DNA from: Planctomycetota bacterium
Lineage (GTDB): Bacteria; Planctomycetota; UBA1135; UBA2386
Length of the DNA stretch: 64,000 nt
NCBI GenBank assembly: GCA_014192625.1
Contig: BJHM01000016.1
Location: forward strand, 1 to 64,000
Direction: 5' to 3'
Each line of letters begins with the position of its first letter. Positions within the stretch are counted from its first letter, which is position 1. The position numbers were made by a program, and so were the translations under genes. This document shows positions 55,473 through 64,000 of the stretch, piece after piece. Under the pieces are notes generated by a model. That model ran no database searches. It worked only from the letters and a program-made list of their open reading frames with translations, and was not told where the DNA came from.

Positions 55473-56810
55473 ATGAATCTGCCCCGCATTGCGATCGTCG
55501 GCCGACCTAACGTCGGCAAATCGAGCTTGTTCAATAGGCTCGTCGGCCGACGCGTGTCGATCGTTGAGCCCACGGCTGGCGTCACGCGCGATCGTGTCAC
55601 AGTGGTCATGCGTCACGATGGCCGCCGGTTTGAGCTCACCGACACCGGTGGGCTTGGCATGGTGGATGAGGAACAGCTCAAGGACCATATCGACGCGCAG
55701 ATTGCGGTCGCAATGGCGACGGCCGATCTGATCCTGTTCGTCGTCGATGGCAAGGAGGGGCGTGTCCCAGGTGATGACCTCGTTGCACGGCGGCTGCGCA
55801 GACTGAACAAGAAGTTGCTGCTGGTCGCCAACAAGGTGGAGACCTGGTTGGAAGAGCAAGTCATCGCCGAGTGGTTGCGCTTGGGCTTTGGTGAGCCGAT
55901 TGCCGTCAGCGCGCGCGATGGATTTGGCATCACGGACCTGTTCACCGAACTGGTCACCGCGCTGCCGCCGAAGACCGATGCTGAGGACGAACCAGATGTC
56001 GAGGTGCTCAAGTTTGCCATCGTCGGCAAGCGCAACTCAGGCAAGTCCACGTTGATCAATCGCCTGTGTGGCGAAGATCGTGTGATTGTGTCCGAGATGC
56101 CGGGCACCACGCGCGATGCCGTCGACGTGGAGTTTCAGCTGGGCGGTCGCAGCCTGCTTGCGATCGACACTGCTGGCGTGCGCAAGAAGAAGAGCGTTGA
56201 GCACGCGATCGAGATGTTCAGTCATGCGCGCAGCACGGAGAGCATCCGCCGCGCGCAGATGGTCATCCACCTGTTTGATGTGCGCGATTCCGTCAGCCAG
56301 GTCGACAAGAGTGTTGCCGCTTACTGCGTTGAGCATCACAAGCCGGTGCTTCTGGTCGGCAACAAGATCGACCTTGCGCCCGATGTCGATCTGAAGAAGT
56401 GGGATACCTACATGCGTCAGCAGCTACCCGGACTGGACCATGCGCCGATTGCGTTCTTATCGGCGAAGGATGGCACCAACGTGGGGCCGGTGATCGAACT
56501 GCTGTTCGAGTTGCAGGCGCAAGCTCGCACCGAGATGTCGACCGGTCGGCTCAATGCGGTGCTCCAAGCGGCCCGCGACAAGCTGCTGCCACAGGGCCGC
56601 GGGCGGTTCCCGAAGCTGTTCTACGGTACGCAGATCGCAACCGATCCGATCACGCTGCTGGTATTCGTCAACGATCCGAAGCTGTTCGATGGCCAATACG
56701 AGCGCTATCTCTCACAGGTGCTGCGCGACAACTTCAACTGTCCGGAAGTGCCGATCCGGTTGATCTTCCGAAGGCGTGACAAGATCGTGCTCAGCGATCG
56801 CAAGGCGTAA
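55473..56810 (+). CDS. der: Ribosome-assembly GTPase Der (EngA)
   Basis: Der is a double GTPase needed for 50S ribosome assembly. The 445-residue product has two GTPase domains: G1 'GRPNVGKSS' (8-16), then 'DTGGLG' and 'NKVE'; and the second G1 'GKRNSGKST' (about 185-193), 'DTAGVR' and 'NKIDL'. A C-terminal KH-like domain follows (about 360-445; 'PKLFYGTQIATDPITLLVFVNDPKLF'). In the first domain the G4 motif is NKVE, a conservative variant of NKxD. ATG 55473 matches the family start MNLPRIAIVG. A membrane protein gene follows 56 bases later. Confidence 0.96.
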   Translation: MNLPRIAIVGRPNVGKSSLFNRLVGRRVSIVEPTAGVTRDRVTVVMRHDGRRFELTDTGGLGMVDEEQLKDHIDAQIAVAMATADLILFVVDGKEGRVPGDDLVARRLRRLNKKLLLVANKVETWLEEQVIAEWLRLGFGEPIAVSARDGFGITDLFTELVTALPPKTDAEDEPDVEVLKFAIVGKRNSGKSTLINRLCGEDRVIVSEMPGTTRDAVDVEFQLGGRSLLAIDTAGVRKKKSVEHAIEMFSHARSTESIRRAQMVIHLFDVRDSVSQVDKSVAAYCVEHHKPVLLVGNKIDLAPDVDLKKWDTYMRQQLPGLDHAPIAFLSAKDGTNVGPVIELLFELQAQARTEMSTGRLNAVLQAARDKLLPQGRGRFPKLFYGTQIATDPITLLVFVNDPKLFDGQYERYLSQVLRDNFNCPEVPIRLIFRRRDKIVLSDRKA

Positions 56811-56866
56811 CCCGAGTGGCGAGCCGCCCAGCGGATGCTGAGGTCGCTTACCCGAGAGTCGATTCG

Positions 56867-58390
56867 ATGACGGCTTTGGCCCGAAAAGCGAGCAGGTTTG
56901 AACCAGCCATATGGTTCTTGCTGACTTTTGGCCTGTATGTCGGCTACGGCGCCGAGACGTTTTATAAAACTGACGGCCCAGACCTGCTCTGGTTGTTTGA
57001 CGTGCATCGACAGCACCCGTGGCACGTTGGCTATCTGCCAGCGTTCACGGTGTGGCACCAGATTTTGCACCTGCTGCATCTGGATGGTTCGATGTTCCGG
57101 GTTTTCACCTCGTTCTCGGCGCTCGGGATGGCGACCGGGGTGGCGATGTTCGTCGCAGGGCTGCGGCGGTTATGCGTTGATGGTGTACGTCGAGCCAGCG
57201 CCGCGCTGCTGCTCGCTGCGTGTCCTGCCGCGATGCTGTTTGGCTGCGTGGTGGAACTGCACGCGCCGTTGATGGCGGTCGTCGGGCTTGCGTTTTTTTG
57301 GACGACCGTGCAAATAAAGCGGCCGACTGTGCTCGGCATGATTTGCCTCTCAGTGCTCACGCATTGCGCGTTTCTAATGCACAGCTCTGGCCTGCTGCTG
57401 CCTGCCTGGTTGCTGCCGTTCTTTCTTGCGCGGCGCCGGCCAATACAAACGCGCGATGTCGTGCTGTCCGTGTTGGCGGGCAGCGTGCACGTCGTGCTCT
57501 TTTTTGTGTTGCCGCGCGTGTTCCCTGGGTTCTATGGCGTGCACGCCGATCTCGCCTCGGCCTTAGCAAAGGAAAGTTCGATCAACCGTCCGCAGACCAT
57601 CGACTATGCCGGCGTGATCTTCCTGCAAGAGTGGCTGTGGCCGCTGCTGCCAGTCTCGGCGACTTGTTTTTTCGCAGTGTTCCGACGGTCGTTGCGCGCG
57701 GAGTTTTTTGCGTTCCTCATTGGCCTTTGCCCGTTCCTATATCTCTGCGTGCGCCAGTTGGTGTTTGAGAAAGAGAACGGTGCCTACCTGTTGCCAATGA
57801 TGCTCCCGGCCGTGCTGCTGACGGTCGCCTCACTGCCGCAGCGGGTGACCGCAGTGCTCGCTTTTATCAGCGTGCTGCTGGCGTTGTCCGCGCCGATTTC
57901 GTTGCGGCCTTTTCAGCCGGGACTTGCCGACGCAGGCGAACACCGGCGGTTCGTGCAGCACCTCGAAGTGGCGGCGCAGAATCGTCCATTCCTTGTGCTG
58001 CTTGGCACGCACAGAGAAATGTCGATTGGCTACGAACGGCTTTTGCCGTGGGCTGGGCCGGGGCAGCCGCTTGGCCGGAACTTTTTATCCATTCGCGAGA
58101 CTGCGGCGATGCCGTGCACCACGTTCGTTGCGACGGGTTCTGATAAAGGGATTGTTGCCGAGTTGCAGAAGCTCACAGGCCGGGGTGTCGCGTTGTTGAT
58201 GCCACAGCGGACGCGCAACTACCTGCTCGACCCGGCGCCGTTCATGCGCGCTGAGAAGGCCACCTCCGAGATCCCGCCCGACATGGCGGGCCCCGCATTG
58301 CTGCAGGCACTCGAAGCTGCGTTTGCGTTTATTCCGATCCCAGATCCACAAGGTGGCGGCGATCCGGTGTTCTGGCTGAAGCCCAATTAG
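56867..58390 (+). CDS. Polytopic membrane protein, GT-C-like
   Basis: The 507-residue product has about ten hydrophobic helices between residues 15 and 370 and a soluble C-terminal part of about 130 residues. Early on it has 'FYKTDGPDLLWLFD', an acidic loop after the first helix, which fits GT-C-type glycosyltransferases but is not diagnostic. I use the ATG at 56867, preceded by GAGAG 13 bases upstream; an in-frame GTG at 56816 would add 17 residues. Its stop overlaps the convergent phosphatase gene by four bases. No function is claimed. Confidence 0.65.
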   Translation: MTALARKASRFEPAIWFLLTFGLYVGYGAETFYKTDGPDLLWLFDVHRQHPWHVGYLPAFTVWHQILHLLHLDGSMFRVFTSFSALGMATGVAMFVAGLRRLCVDGVRRASAALLLAACPAAMLFGCVVELHAPLMAVVGLAFFWTTVQIKRPTVLGMICLSVLTHCAFLMHSSGLLLPAWLLPFFLARRRPIQTRDVVLSVLAGSVHVVLFFVLPRVFPGFYGVHADLASALAKESSINRPQTIDYAGVIFLQEWLWPLLPVSATCFFAVFRRSLRAEFFAFLIGLCPFLYLCVRQLVFEKENGAYLLPMMLPAVLLTVASLPQRVTAVLAFISVLLALSAPISLRPFQPGLADAGEHRRFVQHLEVAAQNRPFLVLLGTHREMSIGYERLLPWAGPGQPLGRNFLSIRETAAMPCTTFVATGSDKGIVAELQKLTGRGVALLMPQRTRNYLLDPAPFMRAEKATSEIPPDMAGPALLQALEAAFAFIPIPDPQGGGDPVFWLKPN

Positions 58391-59061
58391 TTGCCAGGGA
58401 AGGTCTCGGCGGCGACGCCAAATGCACGCCAAAAAAGATCGGCGCCGACCGCCCGCAGCACTGCTTCAGGGCGATAGCCAAAGATGCAGGCGATCGTGCG
58501 CAACCCAGCGGCGCGGCCAGCTAGCAGGTCCGTTTCGCTATCGCCGACCATCGTGCCGTGCGCGCCCTCTGCGCAGCCCATTCGCCGAAGTGCTGTGCGC
58601 AGTGGGGCTCCGTCAGGTTTGCGCTGCGGTAGCGTGTCGCCGCCGATGACGACCTCGATCACCTTGTCGAGTCCGAGGTGGCGAACCACGGCGAGGGCAA
58701 ATCGTTCGGGTTTGTTGGTGACGATCGCCAGCGGATGCGAGTTCTGCTGCAGATAGTGCAGATGCTCACGAACGCCGGGGTAGAGCCTGGTGGTCTTTGT
58801 GCACTGCGACTGATGGTGGTGTGCGTAGCACTCATAAGCCTCGTCCCAAAGCGAATCGCTTGCCGGGCGCTGCAACTCGGCAAGTGACCGCTGCAGCAAC
58901 GCGCGCGCGCCGTGGCCGATAAACTCCCGCACCGTGCCTTCCTGGAGTGGCGGCAAATGCCACTGTGCGCGAACATGATTGGTGCTGGCGGCGATATCGC
59001 CGAGGGTGTCGGCTAGCGTTCCATCGAGATCGAATAGGAAGGGCTGCGAGCGATCGGGCAC
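58387..59061 (-). CDS. HAD-family phosphoglycolate-phosphatase-like enzyme
   Basis: The product (about 224 residues from the GTG at 59061) starts with the HAD nucleophile motif 'FLFDLDGTLADT' and continues with 'AIVTNKPERF' (motif II) and 'VVIGGDTLPQRKPDG' with the motif III Lys. 'MVGDSETDLLAG' is motif IV. This matches Gph, which removes phosphate from 2-phosphoglycolate made by DNA repair or oxygenase activity. An ATG at 59112 is also open, but would leave just 20 bases to the divergent lipoprotein gene and put the motif 25 residues in. Other small phosphoesters are possible substrates. Confidence 0.85.
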   Translation of the reverse strand: MPDRSQPFLFDLDGTLADTLGDIAASTNHVRAQWHLPPLQEGTVREFIGHGARALLQRSLAELQRPASDSLWDEAYECYAHHHQSQCTKTTRLYPGVREHLHYLQQNSHPLAIVTNKPERFALAVVRHLGLDKVIEVVIGGDTLPQRKPDGAPLRTALRRMGCAEGAHGTMVGDSETDLLAGRAAGLRTIACIFGYRPEAVLRAVGADLFWRAFGVAAETFPGN

Positions 59062-59070
59062 GTGAAGTCT

Positions 59071-59076
59071 TATACT
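59071..59076 (+). promoter_or_regulatory. Possible -10 element of the lipoprotein gene
   Basis: TATACT at 59071-59076 matches five of six -10 consensus bases and lies 56 bases before the lipoprotein ATG. A good -35 is not visible at the expected distance. The site is between divergent genes. Confidence 0.3.
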
Positions 59077-59132
59077 AAAGGCTGGCCGGAGCCCGGTCGG
59101 GTCGCCGCGCATTTTTTGCAGCGCACGAACAC

Positions 59133-59630
59133 ATGACGCAACGTTTAGTCCTGTTGGCCTTCAGTCTGGTTGTCTTCACGGCTTGTGGCACCGTGGAGCG
59201 ATGGCAGGAAATCCAGTCGGGTCCGATGAAGGTGGCCGAGGTCAGCGATGCCATCGAATACATCGCTCGCAGCAATGGCTTTGCGCCGACGCCTGATGCT
59301 GACCGCGGCCTTGGCCTCTACACCTCCCAATGGCGTTCCTTTGTGCTACCGCAAGGGGGAGCCTGGCGGCCTGGGCGGTTCCGCTTGCGCGTCGAGATCC
59401 TGCTAGACAAAGGCTCGGCCAGCGAGGGCTTTTCGATCCGGTTCCTGGTAGCCCAACAAAAAGTGAAGGACCTGAAGCGGTCCAAGAATCCCGAAGAACG
59501 TGACTGGTCCGACGCTGGTCAGGATCAGGAACGCGAGTTTTTCTTTGGTGATGCGCTGCAGCGTAGACTTGTTGAAGTTACCCCGGAGCGGTCTTTGAAT
59601 GGCAAAAGTGCGCCGGAGACTGGCAAGTAG
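59133..59630 (+). CDS. Small lipoprotein of unknown function
   Basis: The 165-residue product has a typical lipoprotein signal (lipobox FTAC, Cys18, followed by GTVERW). The mature part has 'VSDAIEYIARSNGFAPTPDADRGLGLYTSQWRSFVLPQGGAWRPGRFRLRVEI', an alpha/beta pattern reminiscent of small outer-membrane-associated lipoproteins, and a Lys/Arg/Glu-rich C-terminus. I do not recognise the family. It lies just before the wzm/wzt export locus, separated by 104 bases, and may be part of the same surface-polysaccharide region, though there is no direct evidence. Confidence 0.65.
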   Translation: MTQRLVLLAFSLVVFTACGTVERWQEIQSGPMKVAEVSDAIEYIARSNGFAPTPDADRGLGLYTSQWRSFVLPQGGAWRPGRFRLRVEILLDKGSASEGFSIRFLVAQQKVKDLKRSKNPEERDWSDAGQDQEREFFFGDALQRRLVEVTPERSLNGKSAPETGK

Positions 59631-59734
59631 CCATGACAGCGGTGCCTACGCAGCGGTTGTCCGCGTGGGCTCTGGCGACGGCAGCTTTCTACTTTACATC
59701 CAAGAGTAATTGGCCCGATTTAGGGTGACCAACC

Positions 59735-60652
59735 GTGAGTGCCTCCATCGATCCTCTGGAACGTTCTTACTCTGCCGAAGATGCCGATCAGGGCGTGCTG
59801 CAGCACCTGCTGCCGGTGCTCGGGTTCCCAAAAACGATTTGGGAACACCGCTATCTAGTTCAGAACTTCTTCCGCCGCGAACTGCTCGGCCGCTTCCGCG
59901 GTTCGGTCCTTGGCCTCTTGTGGGTGCTCATCCACCCGATGTTTCTGTTCGCGATCTACTACTTCGTGTTCGGCTACTTGTTTGGCAGGCCGGGGACCGG
60001 GACCGCGCCATCGCCCGAATACGCGCTCTACATGTTTAGCGGCGTCATCGTCTTCGCGTCGCTGACTGAGGGACTAGGCAGGGCGTGCACCTGCATTACA
60101 GACAATGGTAACTTGGTGAAGAAGGTCGCGTTCCCAAGTGAACTGCTGCCAGTGCCGGTGATCCTGGTAGCGATGGTGGTCTACCTCGTCGGCGCACTTG
60201 TGTGCGTAGGGGTTGGACTCTGGTTTGGCCTCCTTACCCCAGGGCTCGAACTGCTCTTGCTGCCGGTCGTCCTGGTGCTGCAGTTTATGCTCTCGCTGGG
60301 CCTTGGCTTACTGCTCGCCAACGGCAACGTTTTTGCGCGCGATACGAGCCAGCTCTGGTCGATCATTGCGTCGGCCTGGATGTTTTTGACGCCAGTGTTC
60401 TGGGTGCCAAAACAGTTGATAGAAAATGTCCCCTGGCTTGAGCAGATGCTCGCGTTCAATCCTGCGTATCCGCTGGTTCAAGCGCACCGGCTATGTCTTG
60501 GCGCGCACCCTTCGACGCTGAACGGTGTGGCTGTGGACTACGGCAATCTCTCGGATCACTTACTGAACGCAGCGGTGTGGGCGGTGCTGTTCCTAGTTGT
60601 TGGCTACGCAGTCTTCACCAGCCGGAAGCACAAATACGCAGACTTAGTATGA
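59735..60652 (+). CDS. wzm: ABC-2 polysaccharide export permease
   Basis: The 305-residue product has a long cytoplasmic N-terminus (about 45 residues with 'QNFFRRELLGRFRGSVLGLLW') and six membrane helices, the standard ABC-2 layout. The adjacent ATPase overlaps by four bases (ATGA), so the pair is Wzm/Wzt, which flips O-antigen or related glycan-lipids across the cytoplasmic membrane. Start is the GTG at 59735. Length is slightly more than the usual 260 because of the N-terminal extension. Confidence 0.9.
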   Translation: MSASIDPLERSYSAEDADQGVLQHLLPVLGFPKTIWEHRYLVQNFFRRELLGRFRGSVLGLLWVLIHPMFLFAIYYFVFGYLFGRPGTGTAPSPEYALYMFSGVIVFASLTEGLGRACTCITDNGNLVKKVAFPSELLPVPVILVAMVVYLVGALVCVGVGLWFGLLTPGLELLLLPVVLVLQFMLSLGLGLLLANGNVFARDTSQLWSIIASAWMFLTPVFWVPKQLIENVPWLEQMLAFNPAYPLVQAHRLCLGAHPSTLNGVAVDYGNLSDHLLNAAVWAVLFLVVGYAVFTSRKHKYADLV

Positions 60653-61902
60653 GCCTGATCACGCCCAGCATCGAGGTCTTGAACCTCAGTAAGATTTATC
60701 GGCTCTACGGCAACCCGTATAATCGCATCATCGAGCGTTTGCCGTGGGTGAAGCGGAAAATGCATCGGGAGGTCTCTGCGTTGCGCGACATCTCGTTCAA
60801 GGTTGAGCCAGGCCAGTGCACTGGGCTCATCGGCAAGAACGGCGCGGGCAAGTCGACGATGCTGAAGATCCTCACTGGTACGACGTTTCCGACGGCCGGT
60901 AGCTACACCGTGCGCGGTCGCGTCGCGGCGCTGCTTGAGCTCGGTGCAGGCTTTCACCCGGACTTCACGGGCCGCGAGAACGTGCTGATGAACGCGGCGA
61001 TGATGGGTTTCTCGCGCAAGGAAGCGGAGAAGAAGCTGGGCCAGATTCTTGAGTTCTCCGAACTGGGCGAGTTCATCGAAGCGCCGGTTCGCACCTACAG
61101 TTCGGGCATGGCGGCACGCCTTGGCTTTAGCGTTGCGGTCGCGACCGATCCCGACGTGCTGATTATCGACGAGATTCTTGGCGTCGGTGACATCTCTTTC
61201 CAGCGCAAGTGCGTGGACAAGATTCACGACTACAAGAAGCGCGGCAAGACGATGTTCTTCTGTTCGCACTCGCTCTACGACGTGCGGCAACTTTGTGAGC
61301 AGGCGATCTGGTTGCGTGATGGCGCGATGAAGATGATCGGCGATGCGGTTGCCGTGACCAACGAATACGCAACCTGGGAGAGTCAGGAGCGCGACACTCC
61401 GGACAAGGCCGGCTACGAAGAACTGCCGACTACGGGCGGCGAAAATGCCCTGCAGCCGGGCGGCCGTGGCGAGCACCCACGCGTAATGTCGGCGCAGTTG
61501 ATTGACCCGAACACCGGCGCGCTGCGCCACAAGTTTGCGCCTGGTGACGACGTGGCGGTGCGGATTTTGATCAGGAACGGTAATCAGCCTTGTCGCCTCT
61601 CCGTTGCCGTTGGCGTGATGCGCAGCGAAGGCACGCTTTGCTTTGCCCACAGCTCCCAACTCGAGAACCTGACCTTTGACCACGACGATTGCATCGTCAC
61701 GCTGACGATGAAAAACCTGCGCCTGTTGAGTGGCGAGTACAACCTGCCGGTGTGGTTGCTCGACGAGCGTGGCCTGCACCGTCACCACGAGCGGCCTGTT
61801 GAGCAGAAGCTCGTTGTGCAGAACCGCACCCGGGACTTGGGCCTGTTCTTGCAGGACCACGAGTGGAAGATCGAGTCCCTCGCAGCCAAGGCGGTGACGT
61901 GA
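60649..61902 (+). CDS. wzt: Polysaccharide export ATPase with C-terminal carbohydrate-binding domain
   Basis: The 417-residue product has an ABC ATPase domain (about 5-245; Walker A 'GKNGAGKST', 'YSSGM' in place of LSGGQ, 'VLIIDEILGVGD' Walker B), then a linker and a beta-sandwich domain (about 285-405; 'LRHKFAPGDDVAVRILIRNG') like Wzt-C. In E. coli O9a that domain reads the cap of the finished O-polysaccharide before export. So chain-length control by end recognition is likely here. The gene overlaps wzm by four bases and the next glycosyltransferase by four (GTGA). Confidence 0.92.
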   Translation: MSLITPSIEVLNLSKIYRLYGNPYNRIIERLPWVKRKMHREVSALRDISFKVEPGQCTGLIGKNGAGKSTMLKILTGTTFPTAGSYTVRGRVAALLELGAGFHPDFTGRENVLMNAAMMGFSRKEAEKKLGQILEFSELGEFIEAPVRTYSSGMAARLGFSVAVATDPDVLIIDEILGVGDISFQRKCVDKIHDYKKRGKTMFFCSHSLYDVRQLCEQAIWLRDGAMKMIGDAVAVTNEYATWESQERDTPDKAGYEELPTTGGENALQPGGRGEHPRVMSAQLIDPNTGALRHKFAPGDDVAVRILIRNGNQPCRLSVAVGVMRSEGTLCFAHSSQLENLTFDHDDCIVTLTMKNLRLLSGEYNLPVWLLDERGLHRHHERPVEQKLVVQNRTRDLGLFLQDHEWKIESLAAKAVT

Positions 61903-63119
61903 CGGCCGAACTTTCGGTCCTGATCGTCAATTACAACACCTGGCGCGACTGTGCGGCAGCGGTGCAATCTTTGCGTCGCAATCCACCAACTCGGCCAGAC
62001 GGCAGCGTGATGCCGTTCGAAGTCATCGTCGTCGACAACGCTTCGCCGCATCGGCAAGCAGCTGAGATCGAGGGCCTGCGTGCCGCGCTCGCCGAGGTGG
62101 CAAATGACTTTGGCGATCCGTTGTGTGGCCAGCTGATTCTGCACACTGAGAACGGCGGCTACAGCAAGGGCGTGAACCTTGCGTTCCATCGCAGTCGCGG
62201 TCGCTGGATTCTCGTCAGTAATCCGGACCTGGAGTTTCAGCCAGGCCTGATTGGCGCACTGCAACGCCACCTCGAGACGCATCCCAAAGTTGGCTGCGTG
62301 GTGCCAAAGGGCTATTGGGATCGCGAGTATCTCGGCAAGCTGCCGCCCAACACGTTGCCGTCCGTCAGTGACTTGCTGTTGACGACGCTCGGCGACTTCG
62401 TGCCGGCCGTGCGCCGAAGGTATTCCAAGCGGCTCGCACAGAGATGGCTCGATGTGTGGGAGGCGAAGGCGCCGCTCGCCCTGCGGATGATGTCGGGGTG
62501 CCTATTCCTTATCGAGCGCAGTGTTTTTGTTTCGCTCGGTCTCATGGACGAGCGTTACCCCCTTTATTACGAGGACGCAGATCTTTCGCGCTGCCTGCGC
62601 CGCGCCAACAAGCTGCTCGTGCAGGTGCCGGATGCCAAGTTGGTGCACTTTGTGAACCGATCCGGTCAGACCGACCACGGCATCGTGATGACGCGGCACG
62701 ACATCAGCCAGGCGCTCTACTTCCGCAAGTGGTATGGCGCGTTCGGCGGCTGGCTGCTCTCGTTTTGTCAGTGGGCCGTGCGGACCCCAAAGCTGCAGCG
62801 ATTGCGGCGACCGCCGTCCGCGGAGCCTTGCATCGATCTCGGGGCCACAAATGCGCCGCCATACTTGTTGTTGCCGCGCACCTGTAAAAGTTTCCTGCTG
62901 CTCGTTTCGCTCGATAGCCGTTTTTATCTGAGTGGCGGCCTGGTCAGCAGTGGCGACAGTTGGACGCCATCGGCAGCGGTGTTCGCCAACTTCGCGCCTA
63001 CTACCTACTGGTTGCGCGTGTTCGACCTCAGTGACGGTCGTTTCGAGCAGGTTGGCACGTGGCGCTACACCTGCGTGCATCAAGCAGCCGCAGCGGTCGC
63101 TTTGCCCGTCGGGGGATAA
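61899..63119 (+). CDS. Family 2 glycosyltransferase
   Basis: The 406-residue product has a GT-A fold start 'LSVLIVNYNTWRDCAAAVQSL', the acceptor and nucleotide Asp region 'VIVVDNAS', a DxD-like 'SNPDLEF', and 'YYEDADLSRCLRRANKL' (the ED(x)D catalytic block). This is the rhamnosyltransferase-like GT2 layout. The GTG start at 61899 overlaps the wzt stop. The last 100 residues are an unusual extra domain. It would transfer a sugar to the lipid-linked glycan exported by Wzm/Wzt. Confidence 0.88.
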   Translation: MTAELSVLIVNYNTWRDCAAAVQSLRRNPPTRPDGSVMPFEVIVVDNASPHRQAAEIEGLRAALAEVANDFGDPLCGQLILHTENGGYSKGVNLAFHRSRGRWILVSNPDLEFQPGLIGALQRHLETHPKVGCVVPKGYWDREYLGKLPPNTLPSVSDLLLTTLGDFVPAVRRRYSKRLAQRWLDVWEAKAPLALRMMSGCLFLIERSVFVSLGLMDERYPLYYEDADLSRCLRRANKLLVQVPDAKLVHFVNRSGQTDHGIVMTRHDISQALYFRKWYGAFGGWLLSFCQWAVRTPKLQRLRRPPSAEPCIDLGATNAPPYLLLPRTCKSFLLLVSLDSRFYLSGGLVSSGDSWTPSAAVFANFAPTTYWLRVFDLSDGRFEQVGTWRYTCVHQAAAAVALPVGG

Positions 63120-64000
63120 ATGACAGACCCCACGCTGTCCGTTGTGATCCTCAACTGGAACACCCGCGAACTCGTGCTTGCGTGTCTGCGCGCGTTGTTC
63201 GCAGAGTCGCCACGGCATCCGCGCGAGGTCATTGTCGTCGATAATGGCAGTCACGATGGCTCGGCCGACGCGATTGCCAGCAGCTTTCCGCAAGTGGTGT
63301 TACTGCGCAACGCCGAGAACCGGCTCTATTCCGCCGGCAACAATCAGGGCGCAGCGGTGGCGCGCGGTGAGTTTGTTTGCACGCTCAACAGCGACACAGA
63401 AGTTCGAGAAGGCGCACTCGACGGGTTGGTCGATTTTCTGCAGGCGAACAACGACTACGGCGGGGTTGCGCCAAAGCTGGTTGATCCCGATGGCACGGTT
63501 CAGCGTGCCTGCCAGCGCTTTCCATCGCTGTTGTCGGCATTGTGTTTTGACTCGTGGTTTGGCAAGTGGTGGCCGGGCTCGTGGATCCAGGCGCGCTACC
63601 TGATGTCCGACTTCGATCATTTGACCTCGCGCGATGTGCCGCAACCGCCTGGCGCGTGCTTCGTCATGCGTCGTGCTGAGTGGCTGCGTTATGGTGGGCT
63701 CGATGAAGATCTGTCGTTGTTCTTCAACGACGTCGATCTCAGCAAGCGGCTGTTTAGCGACGGCAGAAAGGTTCGTTACAGCGTGGCCGCCGAAGTCATG
63801 CATCACCGCGGCGCGAGCACGAAGTGCTTTGCCCGCATGCTGGTTATCTGGCACAAAAACCGGATCGCTTACTATCGCAAGCACTACGGCAGCTGGTCTG
63901 TGTTGTGGTTGCGCTTGTGCGTTCGCCTGCGCATCTGCGAAGAGCGCATCAAGATCGAGCACCGGTGCAAGAACGACCCCGAGCGACGTGCCGCCGAACT
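63120..64000 (+). CDS. Family 2 glycosyltransferase, cut by window end
   Basis: The visible 293 residues begin MTDPTLSVVILNWNTREL and have 'VIVVDNGSHDGSADAI', the DxD-like 'LNSDTEV' and 'FFNDVDLSKRLFSDGRKV' with the catalytic Asp. It belongs to the same rhamnosyltransferase-like GT2 group as the upstream gene. The ATG follows the preceding stop directly (TAAATG). The gene runs past 64000, so its C-terminus and true length are unknown. It continues the polysaccharide locus. Confidence 0.88.
   Translation, partial: MTDPTLSVVILNWNTRELVLACLRALFAESPRHPREVIVVDNGSHDGSADAIASSFPQVVLLRNAENRLYSAGNNQGAAVARGEFVCTLNSDTEVREGALDGLVDFLQANNDYGGVAPKLVDPDGTVQRACQRFPSLLSALCFDSWFGKWWPGSWIQARYLMSDFDHLTSRDVPQPPGACFVMRRAEWLRYGGLDEDLSLFFNDVDLSKRLFSDGRKVRYSVAAEVMHHRGASTKCFARMLVIWHKNRIAYYRKHYGSWSVLWLRLCVRLRICEERIKIEHRCKNDPERRAAE

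Noticed and set aside
55042-55476. 144-residue plus-strand frame before der
   Set aside because: It overlaps other open frames of similar length on both strands, has no family motif and runs into the der start.

Overview
The window looks like chromosomal DNA of a GC-rich diderm bacterium, most likely a member of the Planctomycetota. The reasons are: a complete run of lipid A and LPS-core genes; several weakly spaced or absent Shine-Dalgarno sites; two large secreted proteins ending in a 'SNGL.L.IG'-type C-terminal module that I associate with planctomycete secretomes; a lipoprotein sulfatase; a PEP-CTERM-like sorted protein; and a small histone-fold protein. The phylum call is an inference from gene content, not a phylogeny. 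Nothing suggests a plasmid or phage: I see no transposase, integrase, CRISPR array, rRNA or tRNA.

Layout. 1-878 has no convincing gene but holds two terminator-like hairpins and a strong stem-loop. rpoZ and a secreted protein follow, then an envelope block on the plus strand (fabD, lpxK, lpxL-like acyltransferase, a deoxyhypusine-synthase-like gene, hldE and a second heptose-phosphate adenylyltransferase). Next come an HD-GYP-like protein, glutamate dehydrogenase, a WaaP-type kinase, RNase P RNA (minus), a PEP-CTERM-like protein, and a minus-strand group of an AsmA-like protein, manC and ruvX. A histone-fold gene sits alone at 18.2 kb.

18.4-28.5 kb is one long, tightly packed minus-strand cluster read in the order CNNM/CorC, recO, bamD-like, lptE, ftsH, cdaA-cdaR fusion, glmM, tsaB. 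It joins outer-membrane assembly, membrane protein quality control, c-di-AMP synthesis and cell-wall precursor synthesis. The diadenylate cyclase and its extracytoplasmic regulator domain appear to be one polypeptide, next to glmM. 28.6-34.5 kb carries an HDOD-GGDEF diguanylate cyclase, an ECF-like sigma factor and two histidine-degradation genes (hutI, ftcD) flanking a convergent pseudouridine synthase. 34.7-43.2 kb carries a secreted protein, HtrA-like protease, an AceE-type pyruvate dehydrogenase E1 without E2 or E3, an unknown secreted protein and a dicarboxylate symporter.

43.5-54.5 kb is entirely minus strand: Gly-rich RRM protein, ABC-F ATPase, YebC, sulfatase, hydroxyisobutyrate-dehydrogenase-like enzyme, and a three-gene unit of large secreted protein, repeat-bearing beta-barrel and TPR-linked GT-C membrane protein. 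A 943-base spacer with an orphan minus-strand terminator precedes der. The right end is a polysaccharide-export locus (wzm, wzt with a carbohydrate-binding C-terminus, two GT2 glycosyltransferases) that runs off the window.

Recurring oddities are short tandem repeats with units of 12, 15 and 18 bases in spacers and one coding region, and GC-rich hairpins just after stop codons without T-runs.
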